Numbered from the stretch's first letter, positions 35,062-44,030 are shown. The stretch is DNA of 64,000 nucleotides from Poindextera sp041691315 (GCA_041691315.1 JBEPUW010000014.1:1-64000), one strand, 5' to 3'. Translations and numbers: made by a program. The notes: generated by a model not told the origin, from the sequence alone.

Positions 35062-36381
35062 ATGAGCGGACATTCAACCTACGAGCCCAAGACGGGCATC
35101 GAGCGCTGGCTCGACACGCGGCTGCCGATCATCCGGTTCGGTGTGGATCTCGGCGACTACCCGACGCCGAAGAACCTGAACTACTGGTGGACCTTCGGCG
35201 GCATCCTCGCCGTCTGCCTTGTCACCCAGATCCTCACCGGCGTCATCCTGGCGATGCACTATGTGCCCAACGCCACGCTGGCCTTCGACTCGGTCGAGCA
35301 CATCATGCGCGACGTCAACTATGGCTGGCTGATCCGCTACATCCACGCCAACGGCGCCTCGATGATGTTCCTGGCGGTCTACATCCACATGTTCCGCGGC
35401 CTCTACTACGGCTCCTACAAGGCGCCGCGCGAGGTGTTGTGGCTGCTGGGGATGTTCATCTACCTGCTGATGGTGATCACCGCCTTCTTTGGCTACGTCT
35501 TGCCGTGGGGCCAGATGAGTTTCTGGGGCGCGACGGTCATCACCAACATCCTCGGCGCCGTACCGGTGATCGGGCCGTCGATCACCACCTGGCTCTGGGG
35601 CGGGTTCGCGGTCGACGACCCGACGCTGAACCGCTTCTTCTCGCTGCACTACCTGTTGCCGTTCGTCATCGCCGGCGTGGTGGTGCTGCACATCTGGGCG
35701 CTGCACGTGCCGGGCAACAACAACCCGACCGGCGTCAACGTGAAGAGCGAGGCCGATACGGTCCCGTTCCACCCCTATTACACGGTCAAGGACGGTTTCG
35801 GGATCGGGGTCTTCCTGATCCTGTTCGGGGCCTTCGTCTTCTATAACCCGGACGGCATGGGCCACGCGGAGAACTTCACGCCGGCCAATCCGCTGGTGAC
35901 CCCGCAGCACATCGTGCCGGAGTGGTACCTTCTGCCCTACTACGCCATGCTGCGGGCGGTGCCGAACAAGCTGATGGGCGTGCTGACCATGTTCGGCGCG
36001 ATCGGGGTGCTCTTCATCCTGCCCTGGCTGGACCGGTCCAAAGTGCGCTCGATGCGCTACCGGCCGACCGCGCGCATCTTCCTGGCCATCTTCCTGCTCG
36101 TCTGCCTGATCCTGGGCTGGTGCGGCGCGCACGAGCCGGACGCCACGGTGATCCCAGGCGTCGGTTCAGGCTTCGTGCTCGGCGACTACGGCATCAATAC
36201 CGATGTCTGGCTCTCGCGGATCTCGGCGCTGCTGTATTTCGCCTACCTCATCCCGGTGCAGCTCTTCTTGCCGCTGTTCGAGACGCCGCTGCCGGTGCCG
36301 GAGTCCATTTCGGAACCGGTGCTGTCCCATCCCGCCTCCGTTCCCGCCGGCGCCACTGCCGCGCCCGAGAAGAAGGGTTAA
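35062..36381 (+). CDS. petB: Cytochrome b subunit of the bc1 complex
   Basis: The 439-residue protein has eight to nine membrane helices and the conserved pair of heme-binding histidines per heme (HYVPNATLAF, RYIHANGAS, YIHMFRGLYYGSY; LLPFVIAGVVVLHIWALHVPG). The Qo motif is PEWY in HIVPEWYLLP. It spans the membrane and takes electrons from ubiquinol. It begins 8 bases after petA. Confidence 0.97.
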   Translation: MSGHSTYEPKTGIERWLDTRLPIIRFGVDLGDYPTPKNLNYWWTFGGILAVCLVTQILTGVILAMHYVPNATLAFDSVEHIMRDVNYGWLIRYIHANGASMMFLAVYIHMFRGLYYGSYKAPREVLWLLGMFIYLLMVITAFFGYVLPWGQMSFWGATVITNILGAVPVIGPSITTWLWGGFAVDDPTLNRFFSLHYLLPFVIAGVVVLHIWALHVPGNNNPTGVNVKSEADTVPFHPYYTVKDGFGIGVFLILFGAFVFYNPDGMGHAENFTPANPLVTPQHIVPEWYLLPYYAMLRAVPNKLMGVLTMFGAIGVLFILPWLDRSKVRSMRYRPTARIFLAIFLLVCLILGWCGAHEPDATVIPGVGSGFVLGDYGINTDVWLSRISALLYFAYLIPVQLFLPLFETPLPVPESISEPVLSHPASVPAGATAAPEKKG

Positions 36382-36387
36382 AGCCTG

Positions 36388-37233
36388 ATGCTGCGCAAAG
36401 CGTTCGCGATTGCGGCGGTCTTAGGCTTCACCGCCATGGCCCCGGCCGCCTTCGCCGTCACCACGGAGGCGACACCGCAAGACGTACACTGGAGCTTCGA
36501 GGGGCCGTTCGGCCGCTTCGACCAGGAACAGCTGCAACGCGGCTACAAGGTCTATCACGACGTCTGTTCGTCCTGCCACGCGATGCATCTGATGAGCTAT
36601 CGCAACCTGGGTCAGCCGGGCGGGCCGTTCTACGACCCGAAATACCCGAACCCGAACGACAATCCGTACGTCAAGGCGATCGTCGCCGACTACAAGGTTG
36701 CGGACATCGACTCCGACACCGGCGACGTGATCAAGCGCCCGGCGACCCCCGCCGACGCCTTCGTCTCGCCCTTCGCCAACGAAGCCGCCGCCCGCGCCTC
36801 CAACGGCGGCGCCCTGCCGCCCGACCTGTCGCTGATCATCAAGGCGCGTGAGGACGGTACCCGCTACGTCTATTCGATTCTGACCGGCTACAAGCCGGCG
36901 CCCGCGGGCATGACCGTGCCGCCGAACCGCTACTACGACCCCTATATGCCCGGCGACATGACCAGCTTCTGGCATGGGGCCGGCCCAGTTCCGGTCGGCG
37001 GCTTCATCGCCATGCCGCTGCAGCTGACGCCGAACCGGGTGACCTACGACGACCACGTCATGGCGACGCCGGACCAGGAGGCCAAGGACGTGGTCGCATT
37101 CCTGGCCTGGGCGTCCGAGCCGCACCAGGCGGAGCGCAAACAGCTGGGCTTCGCGGTGATGATCTACCTGATCATCTTCACCGGCCTGCTCTACGCCAGC
37201 TACCGCCGCATCTGGCGCAAGGTCGCCCACTAG
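36388..37233 (+). CDS. petC: Cytochrome c1 subunit of the bc1 complex
   Basis: The 281-residue protein has a signal peptide, the heme-binding CSSCH (in VYHDVCSSCHAMHLMSYR) at about residues 62-66, a probable axial Met in AMPLQLT, and a C-terminal anchor helix LGFAVMIYLIIFTGLLYAS. It is the last gene of petABC, 6 bases after petB. Confidence 0.97.
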   Translation: MLRKAFAIAAVLGFTAMAPAAFAVTTEATPQDVHWSFEGPFGRFDQEQLQRGYKVYHDVCSSCHAMHLMSYRNLGQPGGPFYDPKYPNPNDNPYVKAIVADYKVADIDSDTGDVIKRPATPADAFVSPFANEAAARASNGGALPPDLSLIIKAREDGTRYVYSILTGYKPAPAGMTVPPNRYYDPYMPGDMTSFWHGAGPVPVGGFIAMPLQLTPNRVTYDDHVMATPDQEAKDVVAFLAWASEPHQAERKQLGFAVMIYLIIFTGLLYASYRRIWRKVAH

Positions 37234-37307
37234 CTCGAATTACCGATCGCTAACTGGCGCTATCGGTTCAGCTTGCTCTAGCTTCCTCCCGACGAAGGGG
37301 AGGTTCC

Positions 37308-38240
37308 ATGGCATCGCGATCCCACGCCAGCGCGGCTATGGCAGGCGCAATTGGGCCCTACGCCGTGGCCTGGTGCGGGTCGGCGGCGGTGTTATTCGCC
37401 ACCGGCTCGGACGACGCCATGGCCGCGCCAATCATCCTAGTGGTCACGGGTATCGGCTTTTCGCTGATCGCCTGGGCGCTGACGCGACGCGATGCTCCGC
37501 CTGCGATCCCAGTCCCCCGCCCCGGGCTGGAGCTGGGCATCTTTCTCGGCTTTCTCGCGCTCTACGCGGTCGCCTTTACCGGCTATGGCCTGAACGCCTT
37601 TCACGCCGCCTTCGCGCCAGGCCGGCTGGAAGCGGTGCTGCTGATCGGGCTCAAGCTGGTGGTCCATGTCGGCCTGCCGGTCCTCATTCTGATGGCGATC
37701 GGTGGCAAGCCCGGCGCGCTGTTCACCGCCCGCGTCGGGTCGCGCGGCATCTGGCCGATCTTGCTGGTCCTGGGCGCGATCAGCCTCGCCTTCATCGGCT
37801 TGGTCAGCCCCAGCCTGAAGCAGATCGCCGCCTTGAAGCTCTCCCCGCCCATGCTGGCCGCCGCGACCGCCGGGACCTTCGCCTGGCTGGCGGTGGAGGC
37901 CGGCCTTTGCGAGGAGTTCCTATTCCGCGCCGTCCTGCAGACCCGCCTCGCGGCGGTGATGAAGACCGAGATCGGCGCCGCCGCCATCGCCGCTCTGTTG
38001 TTCGCCCTTGTGCACGTTCCGGGGCTCTACATGCGTGCGGGCGCCGACGTGGCGGGACATTCGCAGAACCTGCTGGCGGTGATCGCCTATGCCGTGGCCG
38101 TGCTCTCGCCGATCGGCCTTGGGCTCGGCGTGGTCTGGGCGCGGACGCGTAGCCTGCTGCTGCTGGTCGTGCTGCATACCCTGGTCGACCTACTGCCCGG
38201 CGTCCCGGACTTCGCCCACACCTGGATGCTGGGGAGCTAG
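37308..38240 (+). CDS. CPBP-family intramembrane glutamic endopeptidase
   Basis: The 310-residue protein has about eight hydrophobic segments and the Abi/CPBP motifs EE-x3-R in CEEFLFRAVLQ, FALVHVPG, and the final HTLVDLLPG. It resembles the Rce1-type protease family; substrates are unknown. It overlaps the convergent dienelactone hydrolase gene by 4 bases. Confidence 0.88.
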   Translation: MASRSHASAAMAGAIGPYAVAWCGSAAVLFATGSDDAMAAPIILVVTGIGFSLIAWALTRRDAPPAIPVPRPGLELGIFLGFLALYAVAFTGYGLNAFHAAFAPGRLEAVLLIGLKLVVHVGLPVLILMAIGGKPGALFTARVGSRGIWPILLVLGAISLAFIGLVSPSLKQIAALKLSPPMLAAATAGTFAWLAVEAGLCEEFLFRAVLQTRLAAVMKTEIGAAAIAALLFALVHVPGLYMRAGADVAGHSQNLLAVIAYAVAVLSPIGLGLGVVWARTRSLLLLVVLHTLVDLLPGVPDFAHTWMLGS

Positions 38241-38917
38241 ACCTCGCTCCTGACCCCGCTTGAGCGCGAGAACAGCTGCAGGGTGCGCAGGCGCGCCAGC
38301 CGGGCGCAGTCGGGATCGTAGTCGGCGCGCCGGTCGGAGGCGAAGCCATGGCCGGCGTCGTAGACGTAGACCGGCAACTCCGGAAAGGCGTCGCGGATCT
38401 GTTCGATGACTTCGGGCGGAATGGTCGGGTCGCGCTTGCCGAAATGCAGGATGGTGGGCGCACGCGGCGTCTCGGCGATCAGCTCGGGGATGCGCCGGCC
38501 GTAGTAGCCCGAGGCCGCCGCCACGCCGTCGCAACGGCAGGCGGCCAGCCAGGCCGCCGTGCCGCCCCAGCAATAGCCCACCACGTTGACCGGGCCCTTC
38601 AGCGCGTCAATCGCCGCCTGCAGATCGCCCTGCACCTGATCCCAGGGCACGGCCTCGGAATAGGTCCGCCCCTTGGCCACGCCCTCGGCGTCATAGCCCC
38701 CTTCGAAACCACGCTCCTGGCGGTCGAAGAAGGCTGGCGCGATCACTTCGTAGCCGTCGGCCGCGAAGCCGGCGCAGAGTTCGCGGATGTGCCCGGTGAC
38801 GCCGAAAATCTCCTGCGCCAGCACCAGGCCGCCGTGGCGCGCGTCCTCGGCCGCCACATGATAGGCGTCCAGCACGAAGCCGTCGGCCTGGCTGGTCAGC
38901 GAGACGCGCTCGCCCAC
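38237..38917 (-). CDS. Dienelactone hydrolase family protein (second copy)
   Basis: The 226-residue alpha/beta hydrolase has the Cys nucleophile in VVGYCWGGTAA, and the acid/base pair in YVYDAGHGFASDRRADYD. It starts 5 bases after its neighbour at 38923-39606, of which it is a divergent paralogue. It would hydrolyse lactones or carboxymethylene esters in the cytoplasm. Confidence 0.9.
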   Translation of the reverse strand: MGERVSLTSQADGFVLDAYHVAAEDARHGGLVLAQEIFGVTGHIRELCAGFAADGYEVIAPAFFDRQERGFEGGYDAEGVAKGRTYSEAVPWDQVQGDLQAAIDALKGPVNVVGYCWGGTAAWLAACRCDGVAAASGYYGRRIPELIAETPRAPTILHFGKRDPTIPPEVIEQIRDAFPELPVYVYDAGHGFASDRRADYDPDCARLARLRTLQLFSRSSGVRSEV

Positions 38918-38922
38918 GGCGC

Positions 38923-39606
38923 TCAGGTCGCGCCGTTGGCTTCGAACAGCTCCAGGGTTCGCTTGCGGGCCAGCTTGGCGTCGGCGTCGTCGGAGTCCGG
39001 CCGGCCGTCGTTGTTGAAGCCGTGGCCGGAGTTCTCATAGATGTAGACCGGCACGCCCGGCTGCGACTCGGCCAACTTCGCCTTCACCTCGTCGGCCGGG
39101 ATGTGGCCGTCCTTGCGGCCGAAGTGGCAGATGACCGGAACCTTCGGGGTCAGGTCCGCCGAGCCGGCGACGCCGCCGCCATAATAGCTGGAGCCGGCGC
39201 TGAGGCCCTCCAGCCGCCCGACGGCCTGCCAGACCATGGCGCCGCCATAGCAATAGCCGACGATGAACACCGGGCCGCGCGCCTTCAGAAAGTCGATGCA
39301 GGCCTGGATGTCGGCCAGGGCGTCGGCCGGCTTGGCCTGGCGCACGGCGGCCATCGCCTTGGCCATGCCGGCGTCGTCGTGGCCGACGTCGAAGCCCGGA
39401 TTGTCGCGGTCGTACATCGACGGCGCCACGGCCTCGAAACCGAGCTTGGCCCAGCGTTCGACGTCGGCGCGGACATATTTGTCGATGCCGAAGATCTCTT
39501 GGATGACGACCACCCCGCCGCGGCGTTTGCCCTGGGGTTCGGCGTGCAGGGCGGCGAATTCAAAGCCGTCCTCGGCCGTCGACTTGATCTTGATCATCTC
39601 GCCCAT
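38923..39606 (-). CDS. Dienelactone hydrolase family protein (first copy)
   Basis: The 227-residue product has the Cys nucleophile in IVGYCYGGAMVW, the Asp/His region YENSGHGFNNDG, and an LVVIQEIFG-type start (VVVIQEIFGIDKYV). It resembles carboxymethylenebutenolidase. A GGGAGACC precedes the ATG. It follows ychF and precedes its paralogue. Confidence 0.9.
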   Translation of the reverse strand: MGEMIKIKSTAEDGFEFAALHAEPQGKRRGGVVVIQEIFGIDKYVRADVERWAKLGFEAVAPSMYDRDNPGFDVGHDDAGMAKAMAAVRQAKPADALADIQACIDFLKARGPVFIVGYCYGGAMVWQAVGRLEGLSAGSSYYGGGVAGSADLTPKVPVICHFGRKDGHIPADEVKAKLAESQPGVPVYIYENSGHGFNNDGRPDSDDADAKLARKRTLELFEANGAT

Positions 39607-39627
39607 GCTGGTCTCCCTGATGGTTTT

Positions 39628-40725
39628 TTAGACGTTGAAGCGGAAGTTCATGACGTCGCCGTCGCGAACCACATAGTCCTTGCCCTCGGCGCGCAGCTTG
39701 CCGGCGTCGCGGGCGCCGGCCTCGCCGTTCAGGCGCACATAGTCGTCGAAGGCGATGGTCTCGGCGCGGATGAAGCCCTTTTCGAAGTCGGTATGGATCA
39801 CCCCGGCCGCCTGCGGGGCCGTGGCGCCGACCGGGATGGTCCAGGCGCGCGCCTCCTTTGGCCCGGCGGTGAAATAGGTCTGCAGGCCGAGCAAGGAATA
39901 GGCCTCGCGGATCAGCTTGTTCAGACCGGGCTCGGTCAGGCCGAGCGTCTCGAGGAACTCGGCGCGTTCGCCCGCGTCCAGCAGCGCGATTTCACTTTCG
40001 ATCTTGGCCGAGATGATCACCGACTTGGCGCCGTCCTTGGCCGCGCGATCGACCACCAGGGCCGAGAGTGCATTGCCGGTCTGGGCGCTATCCTCGTCGA
40101 CATTGGCGACATAGAGGGCCGGCTTGGAGGTCAGCAGCTGCAGCATGCGCCAGGGCTTCTCGTCGTCGGCGTGCACGGGCGCCGTGCGCGCCGGCCGGCC
40201 AGCCTCGAGCGCCACTAGCGCCAACCTCACCAGCCGCAAGGTCGTTGCGCTCTCCTTGTCGCCGCCCTTGGCGCGCTTTTCGAGATTGGAGACGCGCTTT
40301 TCCAGGCTCTCCAGGTCGGCCAGCATCAGCTCGGTCTCGATGATGTCGAGGTCGGAGATGGGATCGACGCGGCCCTCGACGTGGCTGACGTCGTCGTCGA
40401 CGAAGCAGCGGGCGACGAAGACCACCGCGTCGGTGTCGCGGATATTGGCCAGGAACTGGTTGCCAAGGCCTTCGCCCTTCGATGCGCCCCGCACCAGACC
40501 GGCGACATCGACGAAATTGATCCGCGCCGGGATGATCTCCTTGGACGCAGCGATCTTCGCCAGGGCGTCCAGCCGGGGTTCCGGCACGGCCACGTCGCCA
40601 ACGTTGGGCTCGATGGTGCAGAACGGATAGTTGGCCGCCTGCGCCGCCGCGGTCTCGGTCAGCGCGTTGAACAGGGTTGATTTGCCGACATTGGGCAGGC
40701 CGACGATAGCGACTTTCAGGGCCAT
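39628..40725 (-). CDS. ychF: Redox-regulated ATPase YchF (OBG family)
   Basis: The 365-residue product has the P-loop GLPNVGKS at residues 9-16, the switch region DVAGLVRGASKGEGLGNQFL, an alpha-helical insert with ARCF, and a C-terminal TGS domain ending VRDGDVMNFRFNV. YchF is an ATP-preferring P-loop NTPase that binds ribosomes and lowers stress tolerance. It stands between the PIN gene and the hydrolases on the minus strand. Confidence 0.96.
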   Translation of the reverse strand: MALKVAIVGLPNVGKSTLFNALTETAAAQAANYPFCTIEPNVGDVAVPEPRLDALAKIAASKEIIPARINFVDVAGLVRGASKGEGLGNQFLANIRDTDAVVFVARCFVDDDVSHVEGRVDPISDLDIIETELMLADLESLEKRVSNLEKRAKGGDKESATTLRLVRLALVALEAGRPARTAPVHADDEKPWRMLQLLTSKPALYVANVDEDSAQTGNALSALVVDRAAKDGAKSVIISAKIESEIALLDAGERAEFLETLGLTEPGLNKLIREAYSLLGLQTYFTAGPKEARAWTIPVGATAPQAAGVIHTDFEKGFIRAETIAFDDYVRLNGEAGARDAGKLRAEGKDYVVRDGDVMNFRFNV

Positions 40726-40738
40726 GGAACTCTTGGCT

Positions 40739-41197
40739 TCAGGAAGGGACCGGCGGACCTAGCACGTCTTGGACGTTATGGCGAAACGGGTTGATCACGG
40801 TGACGCGACCATAGGCCTGGCCGTCGTTCAGGTCTGCGCTGAGGAAAAAGTCGCAGTCCGCGGCGTTGGCCGAGGCGAGCAACAGTGCGTCCCAAAAGCG
40901 CACGCGATAGCGGTCCTCCAAGGCGAAGGCCCCCTCGAGCGTCTCCGGGCCGAGCGGCGCCTTCGCCCATGGCGCATAGTGGCGAACATAGTCGCGAACG
41001 TCAGGCCTGGCATGGGCGAAAGCCGGCTTGCGCATGACAGCCCAATAGGTTTCGTTGAGAACCTGGGGGCTGAAGGTCAGGCGGTCCTCATCCCTAAGGA
41101 TCCTCAGCCACGCTTCGCAGGCTGCCTTCTTCGTCAGGTTCGTCCGGTCCAGAGGATAGATCAGGGTGGTCGAATCGACGAAAACGACCGTCGTCAT
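40739..41197 (-). CDS. PIN-domain ribonuclease toxin (VapC type)
   Basis: The 152-residue protein starts at MTTVVFVDSTTLIYPLDRT (PIN Asp in FVDS), has a mid-protein acidic cluster VLNETYW, Asp in RFWDALLLASANAADCDFFLSADLNDG (the typical WDAL...FLS-DL tail). It is a VapC-type RNase toxin, of the same family as 24612-25031 but not close to it. The ATG at 41197 lies inside the 3' part of the antitoxin frame, giving an unusually long overlap of 104 bases. Confidence 0.87.
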   Translation of the reverse strand: MTTVVFVDSTTLIYPLDRTNLTKKAACEAWLRILRDEDRLTFSPQVLNETYWAVMRKPAFAHARPDVRDYVRHYAPWAKAPLGPETLEGAFALEDRYRVRFWDALLLASANAADCDFFLSADLNDGQAYGRVTVINPFRHNVQDVLGPPVPS

Positions 41198-41429
41198 GAA
41201 GCTCATCTCTATCGATAGTGATCTTGCCGTTCTCGCTTAAGGGAAGGCCGGGGAATTCGTCGAGGAACTTCACGATGCGGGCGGCGGCGGCGGCCTTCTC
41301 GGCGCCGCCGCGGCGCTGTAGGTCCAGTGCCGAGGCGATCCAGCGCGACACGCTCGTCCCGGCCTTGGCGGCCTCGACCCGCACCCAAGCCAGGCTGGCC
41401 TCGTCCATGCTGATCGTGACATTCTTCAT
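41094..41429 (-). CDS. Ribbon-helix-helix antitoxin with extended C-terminus
   Basis: From the ATG at 41429 the product starts MKNVTISMDEASLAWVRVEA and has TSVSRWIASALDLQRRG, a ribbon-helix-helix-like DNA-binding part (first 45 residues). The middle LDEFPGLPLSENGKITIDRDELH resembles antitoxin tails of known RHH/PIN pairs, which normally end about there. Here the frame runs on for about 30 more residues over the toxin's start. A one-base shift would give a stop just at the toxin ATG, so a 3' frameshift is possible. The in-frame GTG at 41450 lies in the operator and is rejected. Confidence 0.75.
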   Translation of the reverse strand: MKNVTISMDEASLAWVRVEAAKAGTSVSRWIASALDLQRRGGAEKAAAAARIVKFLDEFPGLPLSENGKITIDRDELHDDGRFRRFDHPDLSSGPDEPDEEGSLRSVAEDP

Positions 41430-41431
41430 CA

Positions 41432-41460
41432 CACGAAGATCGTGTTTCACGAACTTCGTG
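41432..41460. promoter_or_regulatory. Paired palindromic operator of the RHH antitoxin
   Basis: Two 13-base palindromes, CACGAAGATCGTG (41432-41444) and CACGAACTTCGTG (41448-41460), stand 16 bases apart in the same orientation, with perfect CACGA/TCGTG arms. They sit directly upstream of the ATG at 41429. This is what a dimeric RHH antitoxin needs for cooperative repression. Confidence 0.7.
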
Positions 41461-41477
41461 TCAATGGACGCGTCGGA

Positions 41478-42092
41478 CTAGGACGCAGGATTTGCGCGCG
41501 GATCGGCCTTTTCGGCTGGCGCGAGGCGCATGACCTCGGCCTGGTACTTTTCGTCCTCGCCCATGGCCAGCAAGGGCAGGGCGTCGGCACAGGCGTTGGC
41601 CATGGCGTTGACCCAGTCGTGGTCGGCCTTGGGGATGTCCGACAGCACGTAGTTCATCACCAGGTCCTTGTGCCCGGGATGGCCCATGCCCATCCGCGCG
41701 CGGCGGAAGTCGGGTCCGATGGCGGCGGTGATCGAGCGGATGCCGTTATTGCCGGCCGCGCCGCCGCCGGTGCGCATGCGGAAGCGGCCCGGGGCCAGAT
41801 CGATCTCGTCGTGGAACACTACAACGTCGCCGGGCTGGCCTTTGTAGAACTTCACCGCCTGGCTCACCGCCAGGCCGCTGTCGTTGTAGTAGGTCTGCGG
41901 CTTCAGCAGCAGGATGGGAACCCGGCTCGTCGGCGTGTCGACCGCGCCCTCGGCGATCCTGGCGTTGAACTTGGCCCGCTCGGGACCAAAGTCCCAGCGC
42001 TTGGCGATGGCCCCCAGGGTCAGGAAACCCAGGTTGTGGCGGTTGTGCGCGTATTTCGCCTCGGGATTGCCCAGGCCCACCAGGATCAGCAT
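41478..42092 (-). CDS. pth: Peptidyl-tRNA hydrolase
   Basis: The 204-residue product opens MLILVGLGNPEAKYAHNRHNLGF, with catalytic His20 and Asn10, then PQTYYNDSG and FHDEIDL (catalytic Asp), and GGGAAGNNGIRS. It frees peptidyl-tRNA that drops off ribosomes. The start is set by homology at 42092; upstream in-frame codons run into rplY. It follows rplY by 34 bases as in most bacteria. Confidence 0.97.
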   Translation of the reverse strand: MLILVGLGNPEAKYAHNRHNLGFLTLGAIAKRWDFGPERAKFNARIAEGAVDTPTSRVPILLLKPQTYYNDSGLAVSQAVKFYKGQPGDVVVFHDEIDLAPGRFRMRTGGGAAGNNGIRSITAAIGPDFRRARMGMGHPGHKDLVMNYVLSDIPKADHDWVNAMANACADALPLLAMGEDEKYQAEVMRLAPAEKADPRANPAS

Positions 42093-42126
42093 GGGCTTTT
42101 CGTTCGCGTTCGGACGCGCGGACGGC

Positions 42127-42765
42127 CTATTCCGCCTCAGCTTCCGGTTCGCCCTCGGCGACCGCGGCGGCGGCGGCTTCATCGGCCTCTTCCGACTGCA
42201 TGGCCGAAGAGGTGGCGATCGAAGCCACGGTGGCCTCGCGGTCATGCGACGACAGCTCGACGCCCTTCGGCAACACGATATCGGCCGCGCGCATGGTGTC
42301 GCCGATATCCAGGCCGGTCAGGTCGATGACCAGTTCTTCCGGGATGGAGCCGGCCGGCGCCAACAGCTCGATCTCGTGCAGCGCGACGTTCAGGGTGCCG
42401 CCGCGCTTGATGCCGGGCGAGTCTTCGTGATTGCGGAAGTGCACCGGCACCGAGATGCGGATCAACTGGGTCAGGTCGACGCGATAGAGGTCGAAGTGGA
42501 TCGGGTCCTCGGTGACCGGGTGAAACTGGATGTCCTTGGCGATGACCGACTGGGTCTCGCCACCGTATTTCAGGGTCACCATGTGGCCGAGGAACTTGCC
42601 GGAGTGCAGCGCCTTGCGGAAGGCGTTGGCGCGGGCGCTGAGCGCCACCGGACCGAGCTTGCCGCCATAGAGCACGCCGGGCACGCCGCCGGAGCGGCGA
42701 ACGTCGCGCGCGCCGCCTGTGCCGGTGTTTTCGCGGACTTCCACGTCAAGGACGATATCGGCCAT
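42127..42765 (-). CDS. rplY: 50S ribosomal protein L25 / general stress protein Ctc
   Basis: The 212-residue product has the Ctc/TL5 two-domain form: the N-terminal L25 part (LDVEVRENTGTGGARDVRR...GVLYGG) binds 5S rRNA, and a C-terminal beta domain contains DIQFHPVTEDPIHFDLYRV and SIPEELVIDLTGLDIGDT. An acidic Ala/Glu tail (about residues 185-212) follows. It is upstream of pth. A GC-rich hairpin lies just before it. Confidence 0.97.
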   Translation of the reverse strand: MADIVLDVEVRENTGTGGARDVRRSGGVPGVLYGGKLGPVALSARANAFRKALHSGKFLGHMVTLKYGGETQSVIAKDIQFHPVTEDPIHFDLYRVDLTQLIRISVPVHFRNHEDSPGIKRGGTLNVALHEIELLAPAGSIPEELVIDLTGLDIGDTMRAADIVLPKGVELSSHDREATVASIATSSAMQSEEADEAAAAAVAEGEPEAEAE

Positions 42766-42785
42766 CGGGGGGCTCTCGAAATGAA

Positions 42786-42809
42786 ACGCCGCGCTGGGCT
42801 GCGCGGCGT
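42786..42809 (-). terminator. Hairpin in the rplY leader (terminator or attenuator)
   Basis: Nine-base perfect arms ACGCCGCGC and GCGCGGCGT with a 6-base loop stand 20 bases upstream of the rplY ATG. On the minus strand TTTCATTT follows. It could end transcripts of the lipoprotein gene, but as it lies so close to rplY any rplY transcript that starts further upstream also passes it. Attenuation is possible. Confidence 0.45.
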
Positions 42810-42875
42810 CAGCAGTTGAAATTGCGGCCGGCTAAATACACGCATCGGCCGCCGCGCGCAACGGCCGGGGGGGTT

Positions 42876-43916
42876 TTAGCGGGCGCGGTGACGGGACGCC
42901 GCGGGCTTGGCGGGCGGCGGGGCCGGCGCCGGCGGCGGCGCCAGGGTCGACTCGGCCGGCGGCACCGGGGCGCCGGCGTCGATCATCACACACTCACCGG
43001 TGTCGTGCAGCACGTGCTCACCCAGGCAGAAGATGTCCTCGTAATAGGGCTTGGCCACCGCCAGGCACTGATAAAGGTTCAGCTTGGCCATGTTCAGGCA
43101 GTTGGCGCTGGTCGGGTCGGTCAGCAGCGGCGCGACCAGGGTGGCGTTCTCCTCGCCCGCCTCGCCCAATAGCGCCAGCGCCGCGACCGCCAGGCCGCGG
43201 ATCACCACCGGCGGATAGGGCGCGGTGGCCGGCGGCGCGTTCAGCGCCAGGGGTTCGAACCCGGCGGCGGCGCGCTGCAGATGCGCCAGCTCGTCGGCGC
43301 GGCCGGTGAAGGTGAAGGCCGAAGAATTCTTGGCCGAGGCCAGCCGCTCCTCGCGATCGGGCACGAATTCCTTCGACCAGGCCTGATGCTGCACGTCATA
43401 GGCCGACTGTTTCACCGCGGCGCCGGCGGCCTTCAGCTTCTGCCCCTGATCGGTCAGGGCGGCGATAGCCAGGCCGGCGGCGGTGTTGGCCCCGGGCAGG
43501 CCCAGCACATAGCGCGGGTCCTGCTCGATCAGCCCGGCAAGCTGGCGGCGCGCCTGGTCGTTTTCGGAATAGTTGCGGACGCTGGCGACGTAGTTGGGAT
43601 CCTGCAGGGCGGCGATGGCGGCATAGGCGATCTCGCCGCGCAACAGCGCCTGCGGGTCGTCGCTCGCGCCCAGCTTCAGCGCCTGGGCGACGTCGGCGCC
43701 GCTCTTGAAGTTGGGGTCGACCAGGGCGGCCCTGGCCATATAGTCCTCATAGGCCGCGGCGTTGGCGACGACCCGGGTCGAGAGCGAAAAGGCGGCGGGT
43801 GTCGGCGGCGGCGCGAGCGCCACGGGTGGCGGCGGCGGGGCCGGCTCGCTGCAGCTTGCCATCCCGGCGCCGCAGAGGGTCAGGCCCGCGATCAAGGCCA
43901 TGCGGATCGATGTCAT
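42876..43916 (-). CDS. Lipoprotein, function unknown
   Basis: The 346-residue product has a lipoprotein signal with GMASC (lipobox MAS-C near residue 22) and a Pro-rich stretch (EPAPPPPPVALAPPPTPAA) after it. A helix-rich body with Ala-rich repeats (about residues 55-300) ends in a segment with four Cys (about residues 275-315), then a Pro/Ala/Arg tail. I do not recognise a named family. It looks like a conserved hypothetical of this order, probably exposed to the periplasm. It is 110 bases upstream of rplY on the same strand. Confidence 0.8.
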   Translation of the reverse strand: MTSIRMALIAGLTLCGAGMASCSEPAPPPPPVALAPPPTPAAFSLSTRVVANAAAYEDYMARAALVDPNFKSGADVAQALKLGASDDPQALLRGEIAYAAIAALQDPNYVASVRNYSENDQARRQLAGLIEQDPRYVLGLPGANTAAGLAIAALTDQGQKLKAAGAAVKQSAYDVQHQAWSKEFVPDREERLASAKNSSAFTFTGRADELAHLQRAAAGFEPLALNAPPATAPYPPVVIRGLAVAALALLGEAGEENATLVAPLLTDPTSANCLNMAKLNLYQCLAVAKPYYEDIFCLGEHVLHDTGECVMIDAGAPVPPAESTLAPPPAPAPPPAKPAASRHRAR

Positions 43917-44030
43917 TTGTTCTGCCGTCCTGGCGTCGAAAGCCGCGCCCTATGGGTGTGGATAGTCAAGATTATGGCGCGCCGGGCAAGCGCGGCCGTA
44001 TTGTTTGCCTCAGCGGAGTCCCCAGGCTTG

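Noticed and set aside
34169..35077. 302-codon minus-strand frame antisense to petA that ends in the trmL N-terminus
   Set aside because: Only its last 50 codons (trmL) are real; the rest lies antisense to the Rieske gene.
37243..37268. ACCGAT/ATCGGT hairpin after petC as terminator
   Set aside because: Only a 6-bp stem with a large loop and no T run; too weak to list.
43917..44030. Possible tRNA between the lipoprotein gene and prs
   Set aside because: No cloverleaf pairing, T-loop or acceptor stem could be drawn.
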